Assembly: GCA_030043675.1 (NCBI GenBank)
Contig: JASHXG010000268.1
Coordinates: forward strand, 1 to 18,337
DNA length: 18,337 bases
Source: Vulcanimicrobiota bacterium
GTDB lineage: Bacteria > Vulcanimicrobiota > Vulcanimicrobiia > Vulcanimicrobiales > Vulcanimicrobiaceae
Direction of reading: 5' to 3'
This document shows positions 8,077 through 13,929 of the stretch, piece after piece (position 1 is the stretch's first letter; every line of letters starts with the position of its first letter). The notes under the pieces were generated by a model. The model ran no database searches, was not told the origin of the DNA, and saw nothing but the letters and a program-made list of their open reading frames with translations. The translations under genes were made by a program, and so were the position numbers.

Positions 8077-8170
8077 GGGAGTGTACGGATCTGGTGGTCC
8101 GCACGGTCTTCAAAATCGCTGAGGCCGCCGTCAGACGGCTGGTAGGTTCGATTCCTACACGCTCCCGCCA
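8077..8170 (+). tRNA. selC: tRNA-Sec (selenocysteine), anticodon TCA
   Basis: A 94-base tRNA with every hallmark of bacterial tRNA-Sec. The acceptor stem has 8 bp (GGGAGTGT with ACGCTCCC), followed by G73 and an encoded CCA (8168-8170). The D-stem has 6 bp (CGGATC/GGTCCG) closed by a 4-base loop TGGT. The anticodon loop CTTCAAA (8108-8114) carries TCA at 8110-8112. The long extra arm contains GCCGT/ACGGC (8127-8131/8135-8139) around the loop CAG. The T-arm is GTAGG-TTCGATT-CCTAC, so acceptor plus T stem gives the 13-bp helix typical of bacterial tRNA-Sec. The anticodon stem has a G-T wobble and an A-C mismatch at its outer end. In bacteria this tRNA is charged with serine, converted by SelA using selenophosphate from SelD, and delivered to UGA codons by SelB. 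None of those genes is visible in the window. Confidence 0.95.
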
Positions 8171-8255
8171 GAAACGCGCGTTTAAACGTGGGACACGCCC
8201 GCAAGAACGCATCACACCGTGCGAGCTACGTTGGAAGAGCCCGGCCTGCCGAACC

Positions 8256-9551
8256 CTACGGGGATACCGTGAATACCGTTCCGCCGCCGCCGACACCGCC
8301 CAGAAGGGTCGTGCCGTACAGCCTATCCTTCACGTTGAGTAGGCCTGCTTGCGGGTTCGCGCCATCGGCGTTGCCAGTGAACTGGTGCAAGACCTTCTCC
8401 GAGCCGGTCGCGCTGACACTAAAAACCGTTCCGCATCCGGACGATGAAGCACTGACGCATCCCCCGCCGGAAAAGGTCGTTCCGTAGAGCGTGCCGTTGA
8501 CGTCGATCAGGCCTGCTTCCGGCTGCGCGCCATCAGCGCCCCCGCGAAAACTGTATAGCACCTTTTCTTTGCCCGTCGTGTTGATGCTATAAATTGTTCC
8601 CCCGTAGTATGAACCGCCACCAGACGTCGTGCCGTACAGCGTCCCGTTGACATTGATCAATCCGCCCTGGGGATTTGCTCCATCAGGGTGATCGGTGAAC
8701 CGGTGCAGCACCTTCTCTACCCCGCTCGTGCTGATGCTATAAACAGTACCGCAGCCGTACCCGGAGCATCCCGAGCCGCCCCCTTGCACCGTCGTTCCAT
8801 AAAGCGTGCCATCGATGTCGATCAAGCCAGCTTGGGGGCTTGCTCCATCCGAGCCGCCTTTGAACCTATACAGGTATTTCTCCGTCCCGGTCGTGCTGAT
8901 GGTGTAAACGGTGCCAAAGCCCTCGCGGTGACGCTTAAGGGAACCGCCGAAGTAGGTCGTGCCGTACAGCGTCCCCTTCACGTTGATCAAGCTGGCTTCC
9001 GGATAGAACCCGTTCCTGTATCCGCCGGCATTAGAAAAAACGTGCAGTAGTTTGAACCTTCCGGCTGTGTTGACGCTGAAAACAGTTCCGAAGAGCGTGC
9101 CGCCGCCGTCAGTCGTGCCGTATAGCGTGCCCTTCGCGTTGGTCAGAGCGGCTAGGGGATACCCCGTGTACGTGTGCTTGGGGTGATGCGAGAAGCTGTG
9201 CAGCACCTTCTCCACACCCGTTGTGGTAATGCTGTACACGGTTCCGCAGCCGCCACCGCCACGGCAGCCGCCGCCGCCGCTCGTCGTCGTGCCATACAGC
9301 GCGCCGTTAACGTCGATCAAACCTGCTGCAGGCTCCGACCCGTTGGGACCAGCGAACGCGAAGCTGTAGAGCACTCCGTACGAACCATTCGCAACGGCGA
9401 CATTATGGTTCGCGGAAGTCGGCGCAAAAAACGCACGGCTTTGTGGCACCACGCCCGGCGCGCCGATCGGCGGCTGCGCTCCGCCGCACGCTGTGAGCAA
9501 CATGACGGCCACGCCAACAATGACGCGGCGGCTAGGAACCGTGCTCTTCAT
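8256..9551 (-). CDS. GloVer tandem-repeat lipoprotein
   Basis: A 431-residue exported protein made almost wholly of seven repeats. A signal peptide ends in LLTAC, so Cys22 is the probable lipid anchor. Each repeat of about 50 residues has the plan KVLHxF...DGANPQAGLIDVNGTLYGTT..GGG..GTVYSI; LYGTT occurs seven times. This matches the family named for choice-of-anchor tandem-repeat GloVer proteins, which probably fold as a beta-propeller. No enzymatic residues can be named. The start is ATG 9551 with a perfect AGGAGG 7 bases upstream. The gene lies 106 bases beyond the dehalogenase-like cluster on the same strand, separated from it by two hairpins, so it is probably its own unit. Several repeats carry paired Cys residues in GC-rich loops (GGGCxxGGGCGT), possibly disulphides. 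Confidence 0.88.
   Translation of the reverse strand: MKSTVPSRRVIVGVAVMLLTACGGAQPPIGAPGVVPQSRAFFAPTSANHNVAVANGSYGVLYSFAFAGPNGSEPAAGLIDVNGALYGTTTSGGGGCRGGGGCGTVYSITTTGVEKVLHSFSHHPKHTYTGYPLAALTNAKGTLYGTTDGGGTLFGTVFSVNTAGRFKLLHVFSNAGGYRNGFYPEASLINVKGTLYGTTYFGGSLKRHREGFGTVYTISTTGTEKYLYRFKGGSDGASPQAGLIDIDGTLYGTTVQGGGSGCSGYGCGTVYSISTSGVEKVLHRFTDHPDGANPQGGLINVNGTLYGTTSGGGSYYGGTIYSINTTGKEKVLYSFRGGADGAQPEAGLIDVNGTLYGTTFSGGGCVSASSSGCGTVFSVSATGSEKVLHQFTGNADGANPQAGLLNVKDRLYGTTLLGGVGGGGTVFTVSP
8259..9377 (-). repeat. Seven tandem GloVer-type repeats within one gene
   Basis: Seven in-frame units of roughly 150-175 bases, each ending with a codon block for LYGTT and a GGG-rich loop. On the plus strand they appear as recurring GTGCCGTACAGC-like words followed by GTTGACGTCGATCA-like words. 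Units 4 to 7 are closest to each other (DGANPQ-type openings). Units 2 and 3 differ most and are longer in the first half. Confidence 0.85.
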
Positions 9552-9579
9552 TTACGACCCTCCTGAGACCCGAACGCGT

Positions 9580-9608
9580 CGGGACGCGGGCACGTTCGCC
9601 GCGTCCCG
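9580..9608. other. Strong 10-bp stem-loop in the GloVer leader
   Basis: CGGGACGCGG (9580-9589) pairs perfectly with CCGCGTCCCG (9599-9608) around a 9-base loop. It lies 29-57 bases upstream of the GloVer start codon. The flank is not T-rich. It could be a 5'-leader structure of the GloVer mRNA or a factor-assisted stop for the upstream cluster. Confidence 0.5.
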
Positions 9609-9616
9609 CCGCCCGG

Positions 9617-9647
9617 CCTAGCGCCGGCAGCCCGAAATAGCGCTAGG
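9617..9647 (-). terminator. Stem-loop just after the McrA-head gene
   Basis: CCTAGCGC (9617-9624) and GCGCTAGG (9640-9647) form an 8-bp stem around a 15-base loop, 10 bases past the stop of the ScoMcrA-head gene. It lacks a T-run on the minus strand. Together with the hairpin at 9580-9608 it probably marks the end of the five-gene cluster. Confidence 0.35.
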
Positions 9648-9657
9648 ATCGTCCGCG

Positions 9658-9936
9658 TTACTTCGCCTTGACCGTGAAGCCGAGTTGTTCGAGCACCCTC
9701 ACCGCGCCGCTCTTTCCACCCTCAAAGTCGCCCGAATTCAGCTTGTGGCCCGTCGCGAATTCATAGGCCGTGCCCAGAATGGCCTTTGGCGGATACGTGC
9801 GCTTCTCCCAAACGAGATCGTACGTTGTCGTCGGAGCAAAACCGTGTTTGGCAAAAAACCGTTCTGCGCCCAGTTCGTCGTACTCGTGCATCGCGCGAAC
9901 GACGTGCTCGCGAGTTACCTTATCCCACGAAACCAT
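9658..9936 (-). CDS. Stand-alone ScoMcrA-like N-terminal head domain protein
   Basis: A 92-residue protein that is only the head domain found at the N-terminus of ScoMcrA-type restriction enzymes, which cut methylated or phosphorothioated DNA. Recognisable parts are the opening SWDKVTREHVVRAMHEYDELG, the YPPKAILGTAYEFATG core (48-63) and the ending DFEGGKSGAVRVLEQLGF. The SRA-like, sulphur-binding and HNH nuclease parts of full-length relatives are absent, and none is encoded nearby. It has its own ribosome site (GAGGAA before ATG 9936) and a clean stop, so it looks like a complete small gene rather than a fragment. It is the last gene of the cluster, 11 bases after the HAD gene. Its role here is unknown. 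It looks cytosolic, and DNA binding cannot be inferred with confidence. Confidence 0.8.
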   Translation of the reverse strand: MVSWDKVTREHVVRAMHEYDELGAERFFAKHGFAPTTTYDLVWEKRTYPPKAILGTAYEFATGHKLNSGDFEGGKSGAVRVLEQLGFTVKAK

Positions 9937-9947
9937 ATGTTAGTTCC

Positions 9948-10631
9948 TCAGACGGCATAGCGCGCGATGAGTTGACCGGCGACATCGTCGAGATCGGCCC
10001 CCACTACCTCGGGCTGCGGTCCGACGCCGAGCACGTCGTTCCCCGGACGCTTGATCAGCGCGGCATGCCAGCCGGCTCCTAGAGCTCCGATCGTGTCCCA
10101 CGTGTGCGACGCTACGAGCAGCATGTCGGCCGGTTTCCTTCCGAGTTGCGACTCGACGTACGCATATGCCTCGTGTGACGGCTTGTGATGGCCGACTTCA
10201 TCGACGCTGAAGCGCCGCTCGAAGCTGTCGACGATTCCTCCGTGCTCAAGTTGGCGCGTTTGAATCTCGAGCAGATTGTCCGTTAGGGTGAAAAGACGGA
10301 AGCCGGCGTTGCGAAGCTTATCTAGGGCTGCAGGGACTTCCGGGTGAGGCGGCATCGTAGCGAATGCGTTTGTCAAGTCCGCCTTGTCGCCGTCCGAGAC
10401 CGTAAGGCCGCGCGTCTTCGCCAACATGGCCAGAACGGCTGCGCCGATATCGGTGAAAGGCACGTAGACGCCGGCCAGCGTTAGCGCCTCGGAATATAGG
10501 ATGAGGTCCGCGAACCACAAGCGCATCACTGCCCCGTCATCAAAGATGCGGTTAAAGATCGGCGTGATCGACTCCAAGTCGAGAAGCGTTTCGTTGACGT
10601 CGAATGTTATCAGCGGAAGTTGCGCTGCCAT
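9948..10631 (-). CDS. Haloacid dehalogenase type II-like HAD hydrolase
   Basis: A 227-residue HAD-superfamily enzyme of the (S)-2-haloacid dehalogenase type, which hydrolyses 2-haloacids to 2-hydroxyacids through an Asp-ester intermediate. Motif I is FDVNETLLDL with nucleophile Asp11. Arg37 in VMRLWF matches the carboxylate-binding Arg. Motif II is TLTDN (115-119), Lys150 (HHKPS) gives motif III, and ASHTWD (174-179) gives motif IV with Trp178 and Asp179. The Asn that precedes Trp by two residues in well-studied dehalogenases is His176 here, as in many uncharacterised members, so true dehalogenase activity is not certain. It looks cytosolic. A good AAGGAG lies 7 bases before ATG 10631. It is the fourth gene of the cluster, 16 bases after the exported-protein gene and 11 before the McrA-head gene. 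Confidence 0.87.
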   Translation of the reverse strand: MAAQLPLITFDVNETLLDLESITPIFNRIFDDGAVMRLWFADLILYSEALTLAGVYVPFTDIGAAVLAMLAKTRGLTVSDGDKADLTNAFATMPPHPEVPAALDKLRNAGFRLFTLTDNLLEIQTRQLEHGGIVDSFERRFSVDEVGHHKPSHEAYAYVESQLGRKPADMLLVASHTWDTIGALGAGWHAALIKRPGNDVLGVGPQPEVVGADLDDVAGQLIARYAV

Positions 10632-10647
10632 CGATGGTCTCCTTGTC

Positions 10648-11094
10648 CTAATGTGCCGGCATGGTCGGATTCATCCACGTTGTTCCATCCGCGTACCTCA
10701 CGCGCAGGGGCACGCACTCGGCTGAGCTTCCGGCCGGCGGCACGGCGGAATCCGCGATTCCGTAGGCGTGCATGATACGAGCGTTGGGAGCGAATGACCC
10801 CTGGTCACGAACGACGGCTAACAGCTTGCCGTCGGCAACCAGACCAAACTCGACCGTGTCGATCGAAACGCTCGAAGCGTTCACAAAGTCGACCAGCGCC
10901 ATCGCCGGCAGGCCGGGTTGCAGAATCATCTTCGTAAACGGGCCCATATACGAAGCTTCGGGGCGAGCGGGGCTCGCTACGCACCCATCCACGCGTATGA
11001 CGTCGGTAGCGGCCGGCGCTGCGGAGATCGCGGCCGGCGAAACCGCAACTAGTCCCGCGCCGAACATTGCAAGAAACCAAACCTTGATACTCAT
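10648..11094 (-). CDS. Small exported protein of unknown function
   Basis: A 148-residue protein I do not recognise. It begins with a clear Sec signal peptide (KVWFLAMFGAGLVAVSPAAISA, cleavage near residue 25). The mature part is about 120 residues, looks beta-rich, and has two cysteines (in DGCVAS and AECVPL) that could form one disulphide. The central stretch MALVDFVNASSVSIDTVEFGLVADG resembles an immunoglobulin-like beta-sandwich edge, and it ends in GTTWMNPTMPAH. AAGGAG lies 6 bases before ATG 11094. It sits between the alpha/beta hydrolase gene (10 bases upstream) and the HAD gene (16 bases downstream), so it is part of the cluster. As the only clearly exported product of the cluster it may bind or sense something outside the cytoplasm, which is a guess. 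Confidence 0.8.
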   Translation of the reverse strand: MSIKVWFLAMFGAGLVAVSPAAISAAPAATDVIRVDGCVASPARPEASYMGPFTKMILQPGLPAMALVDFVNASSVSIDTVEFGLVADGKLLAVVRDQGSFAPNARIMHAYGIADSAVPPAGSSAECVPLRVRYADGTTWMNPTMPAH

Positions 11095-11104
11095 CGTTAT
11101 CTCC

Positions 11105-11977
11105 TTACGCCATCGCGACCGAGCGCCGAGCAGCCAAGAACTCGATTATCGCGGCAGCAATCGCCTCGGAATGCGTCTCAGTCGCGAAATGTCCGGCATC
11201 CAAGAAGCGAACCTCTGCACTAGGAATGTCACGCTTGAACGCCTCGGCACCCGGCGGCAAGAAGAATGGGTCGTTGCGGCCCCAAACGGCGAGCAGCGGC
11301 GGTTGATTGTCACGGAAGTATTGCTGAAAAGCCGGATACATTGCGACATTGCTCGCGTAATCAAGCAGCAGATCGAGCTGAACCTCATCGGCTCCGGGCC
11401 GAGCTAAGTAGAAGTTGTCGAGGGAATAACCATCGGGAGACACCAGCGACTTGTCCGGAGCGCCCTGCGTGTATTGCCATTCCGTCGTTTCCGGTTTGAG
11501 AAACATGCGAAGCGCGCCTCGATTTGCCTGGCTAGGATCTTTCCAGTAGGCTCGGATTGGGTTCCAGCCTTCGCTCAAGCCCTCGAGGTATGCGTTACCG
11601 TTCTGAGAGATGATTGCGGCGACTCTATCTGGATGTTTGAGCGCCATGCGAAGCCCTATCGGCGCGCCATAGTCAAAGATGTATAGCGCAAAGCGCTCAA
11701 GCCCAATTGCTTCAGTAAAGTGTGACATCACGTCCGCGATATTCTCGAATGTATATGAGAACCGTTCCCGAGCCGGCATGTCGGACTGCCCGAAGCCCGG
11801 GAGATCCGGCGCGACGACGTGGTACCGCTCGCTGAGAAGCGGTATAAGGTCGCGGAACATGTGGCTTGCGCTGGGAAAGCCGTGAAGTAACAGAATCGTC
11901 TCTTTGTTCCGGCCGGCTTCGCGATAGAATATCTTCGTGGCGTCGACGTCGACGTGACGGTAGGTGATTCCGTTCAT
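11105..11977 (-). CDS. Alpha/beta hydrolase with Asp nucleophile (epoxide hydrolase / haloalkane dehalogenase-like)
   Basis: A 290-residue cytosolic alpha/beta hydrolase. HGFPSASHMFRD (32-43) forms the oxyanion region. The nucleophile elbow FDYGAPIG has Asp102, so the enzyme works through an Asp ester as epoxide hydrolases and haloalkane dehalogenases do. Asp236 (GRNDPFF) and His263 (AGHFATE) complete the triad. Classical haloalkane dehalogenases carry Trp right after the nucleophile for halide binding; here it is Tyr103, so the substrate may not be halogenated. A cap domain lies at about 130-220. ATG 11977 shares its first base with the stop of the XRE regulator gene (TAATG), so translation is coupled. 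The fold and nucleophile type are firm; the reaction is open. Confidence 0.88.
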   Translation of the reverse strand: MNGITYRHVDVDATKIFYREAGRNKETILLLHGFPSASHMFRDLIPLLSERYHVVAPDLPGFGQSDMPARERFSYTFENIADVMSHFTEAIGLERFALYIFDYGAPIGLRMALKHPDRVAAIISQNGNAYLEGLSEGWNPIRAYWKDPSQANRGALRMFLKPETTEWQYTQGAPDKSLVSPDGYSLDNFYLARPGADEVQLDLLLDYASNVAMYPAFQQYFRDNQPPLLAVWGRNDPFFLPPGAEAFKRDIPSAEVRFLDAGHFATETHSEAIAAAIIEFLAARRSVAMA

Positions 11978-12351
11978 TAGGTACGACCGCCTTTGGAAAG
12001 TAGCGATTGGTTAAAATCCAGCTCAGGCAGCGCCAGAGCGAAGAGAGTCGCTCGTTCGCGAGCCGATAGCATAAGAATCGCCGCAAGGCGATCCAAGAGA
12101 AAAATCGAAACGCGACACGGCCTTTCGGATTCCAGCATGCCGTACCAATGGCGGCTCACACCGATACACTCGGCGAGCTCTTCTTGCGTCACAGGCTTGC
12201 CGCGGCGCCGCGGCGGGCGCGTATGCGGGCCCAAGGCGCTCTCTTTTGGATCGATTCTCACACGAAAGTGCTTGAGAAGCGGCTTCAGCCGTGAGGACGG
12301 CAGACGGCGCGCGCGGGGGGCTTCGCAATTGATCGACATATCGGTTTGCAT
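11977..12351 (-). CDS. Short XRE-family transcriptional regulator (HTH only)
   Basis: A 124-residue DNA-binding protein. The XRE helix-turn-helix lies at TQEELAECIGVSRHWYGMLES, followed by VSIFLLDRLAAILMLSARERATLFALA. It is the DNA-binding half of the regulator type that usually continues into an MmyB- or GAF-like sensing domain; here the protein ends soon after the HTH. It aligns by eye with the first 95 residues of the second regulator (12908-13726), including LKHFRVRIDPKESALG against LKECRARLTPDEVGLA. The start is uncertain: ATG 12351 is used, with TTG 12363 and ATG 12339 as alternatives, and none has a good ribosome site. It is the first gene of the cluster, and a set of inverted repeats lies just upstream, so it probably controls its own cluster and perhaps the divergent DUF3237 gene. 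Confidence 0.82.
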   Translation of the reverse strand: MQTDMSINCEAPRARRLPSSRLKPLLKHFRVRIDPKESALGPHTRPPRRRGKPVTQEELAECIGVSRHWYGMLESERPCRVSIFLLDRLAAILMLSARERATLFALALPELDFNQSLLSKGGRT

Positions 12352-12381
12352 GATAACCGACAAGCTCGCTCGCTGCCAGTC

Positions 12382-12414
12382 CAGAGGTTATCCTCTCAAC
12401 TGCCACTGTAGTGG
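12382..12414. promoter_or_regulatory. Two adjacent inverted repeats between divergent XRE and DUF3237 genes
   Basis: AGAGG-TTAT-CCTCT (12383-12396) and CCACT-GT-AGTGG (12403-12414) are perfect inverted repeats six bases apart in the 97-base divergent gap. The first contains CAGAGGTTA (12382-12390), which recurs upstream of the second XRE gene. They are well placed as operators for the XRE protein. No good -10 box is seen. Confidence 0.45.
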
Positions 12415-12434
12415 TTAGCGCTGTGCTGAAGGGA

Positions 12435-12456
12435 GTACCCTGCCGTTAATGGGTAC
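12435..12456. promoter_or_regulatory. GTACCC/GGGTAC inverted repeat across the DUF3237 start
   Basis: GTACCC (12435-12440) and GGGTAC (12451-12456) are perfect inverted repeats 10 bases apart and enclose the DUF3237 start codon at 12449. They could be an operator or a hairpin that hides the translation start. Confidence 0.3.
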
Positions 12457-12904
12457 GTTCCTAGCCGAGGCTACCCTCGAGTTTAGTCCGGACCACCATC
12501 TTATTGGCCCGACACCCGACGAGATTATCCTTCACTATATCGTCGCATCAGGAAGGTTTCACGGTCCCCGCATGGAGCTTGCCGCTATTGCGAACGGTGG
12601 GGAGGAATGGGATACCGTGCGTGGTGACGGTGTGATTACGTTCGAGTCGAAGCAGGTGCTTCGGAGCCCGGCGGGTGACCTCGTTTGCGCTTCTGTTGCC
12701 GGATTATACGATGTCGGCGACGATGGTTACGTCGATGCTTTAGACGACCTGTTAATGTCGAAGGTCCCGGCGGAGTTCGTCGTACGGTTTCATACTGCTG
12801 CAAGAGAGTACCGGTGGCTCAACCGGGCGCTCTTCGTCGGCCACGGTCAGCGCGATTTTGCACTCCATACATTTGGTCTGCAGATCTTCGCGATGTATAA
12901 ATAA
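12449..12904 (+). CDS. DUF3237 domain protein
   Basis: A 151-residue protein of the DUF3237 family, small beta-barrel-like proteins of unknown function. Family motifs are clear: ASGRFHGPRMELAAI (33-47), WDTVRGDGVITFESK (54-68), then FHTAAREYRWLNRALFVGHG (114-133), where YRWLNRALFVG is the signature. There is no signal peptide. The start is ATG 12449, with AAGGGAG 13 bases upstream, which is rather far. It is divergent from the short XRE gene and ends 3 bases before the second XRE gene, tail to tail, so it sits between two related regulators and is a natural target for them. Its sequence looks less GC-rich than its neighbours. The family is fairly sure; the role is unknown. Confidence 0.85.
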   Translation: MGTFLAEATLEFSPDHHLIGPTPDEIILHYIVASGRFHGPRMELAAIANGGEEWDTVRGDGVITFESKQVLRSPAGDLVCASVAGLYDVGDDGYVDALDDLLMSKVPAEFVVRFHTAAREYRWLNRALFVGHGQRDFALHTFGLQIFAMYK

Positions 12905-12907
12905 CGC

Positions 12908-13726
12908 TCAAGCACGCGAAGCAAGGGCCAGATACGCAATTTCCGCGACCAGGGACAGAAGCTCGCCCTCGCGCTCGGAAAAGGGCTCGCTGCTAGCCTG
13001 GAAATAGCCGAGGGCGCCGTCGAGGCAAGCTGCGTGCAAGCCCTTACTGATGAAGCGCCCGGCCCCGAGTTCGCGAGCTCTCGGCGCGAAGATGGCATGT
13101 TGTCGGTCGGCAACATCCGCCACAGCGCAGAGCTCTCCCTCGACGAGGACTTCCTTTGAGTCGTGCACGGACGCGAAATCAAACGTTACATTCGGTACAG
13201 GCTGGAAGTGGGGCGCGGTGCGTTGACTTAAGAACAAGAAGTTACGAGCGGCCAGATCCGCTGAGATAAAATAAGCGTCTTCCACTGGATGCTCGAGGTC
13301 GAACAGCAGGTCGGTCGTTAGATCGGCGAGTTCCGGGACACTCGAGACCGCGCGCGAGCGACGAGCGAATCTCGTGAGCTCAAAATACTCCCGCCCGACT
13401 GCGCCCACCGAATCGGGTGTCGCACGTTGAAACGTCGGTAGCTCGTCGATCGCCAAAGAGAAAAGTTGCAGCTTATCCTCGTCGCTCAACCGAAGGATCC
13501 TTGCTAATCGGTCCACGAGCCTGGGCGAGACGCGGATGTCTCGCGCTGTCTCTAGGCGCGTATACCACGCCAAGCTGATCCCGGCGAGTTCGGCAACCTC
13601 TTCCCGCCGCAAGCCCGGAACGCGACGGCGTCCGCTCGATGCCAATCCGACCTCATCGGGGGTTAAACGAGCTCGGCATTCCTTGAGAAAATGACGAAGC
13701 GCGGCCCTTCGAGTCTTGCTGTCCAC
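12908..13726 (-). CDS. XRE/MmyB-type regulator with C-terminal GAF-like sensing domain
   Basis: A 272-residue transcription factor. The N-terminal helix-turn-helix is RRVPGLRREEVAELAGISLAWYTRLE (34-59), the common opening of MmyB-like regulators. The C-terminal part (about 100-270) is not the usual MmyB ligand fold but looks GAF-like: it ends GRFISKGLHAACLDGALGYFQASS and a helix ERELLSLVAEIAYLAL-like. It probably senses a small molecule. The start is GTG 13726 with GGAGG 7 bases upstream. It is convergent with DUF3237 (3-base gap) and divergent from the CGNR regulator. A TTGACA-type promoter with an overlapping inverted repeat lies about 90 bases upstream, suggesting self-control. The HTH is firm; the GAF assignment is likely but made by eye. 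Confidence 0.88.
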   Translation of the reverse strand: MDSKTRRAALRHFLKECRARLTPDEVGLASSGRRRVPGLRREEVAELAGISLAWYTRLETARDIRVSPRLVDRLARILRLSDEDKLQLFSLAIDELPTFQRATPDSVGAVGREYFELTRFARRSRAVSSVPELADLTTDLLFDLEHPVEDAYFISADLAARNFLFLSQRTAPHFQPVPNVTFDFASVHDSKEVLVEGELCAVADVADRQHAIFAPRARELGAGRFISKGLHAACLDGALGYFQASSEPFSEREGELLSLVAEIAYLALASRA

Positions 13727-13757
13727 GGCGTAGCCTCCGTTCGGAGAAACCCCTCCT

Positions 13758-13775
13758 CCCAGCTTGCCGGCTGGG
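13758..13775. other. Six-base-pair stem-loop in the XRE-2 leader
   Basis: CCCAGC (13758-13763) and GCTGGG (13770-13775) pair around the loop TTGCCG, downstream of the proposed promoter and 32 bases before the GTG start of the GAF-like XRE gene. It could affect translation of that gene; no T-run accompanies it. Confidence 0.3.
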
Positions 13776-13790
13776 CATCCGAGGCTTTAC

Positions 13791-13819
13791 AGACTACTCC
13801 TTAAATGCTAACCTGTCAA
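13791..13819 (-). promoter_or_regulatory. Candidate promoter of the GAF-like XRE gene
   Basis: On the minus strand a perfect TTGACA (13819-13814) is followed after 17 bases by TAGTCT (13796-13791), a poor -10 match. The inferred transcript would start near 13784 and have a leader of about 58 bases. The -35 element overlaps the inverted repeat at 13809-13837. Confidence 0.4.
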
Positions 13820-13837
13820 TACGATGTTCAGAGGTTA
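13809..13837. promoter_or_regulatory. TAACCT/AGGTTA inverted repeat, candidate operator
   Basis: TAACCT (13809-13814) and AGGTTA (13832-13837) are perfect inverted repeats with centres 23 bases apart, about two helical turns. One arm overlaps the TTGACA element and the other lies just upstream of it. The right arm is part of CAGAGGTTA (13829-13837), identical to 12382-12390 upstream of the other XRE gene. Confidence 0.4.
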
Positions 13838-13929
13838 CGAAAGAACGCAAACGCTCCGGTTTCGCTTGCAGGCTGGCACTTGCGGGCGTTCAAGTAACTC
13901 CTAAACGGTAGTAGTAAGGGTTACAGATC

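Noticed and set aside
8140..8255. tRNA-Sec as an island integration site
   Set aside because: selC is a known integration hot spot in enterobacteria, but no integrase and no repeated copy of the tRNA 3' end were seen here.
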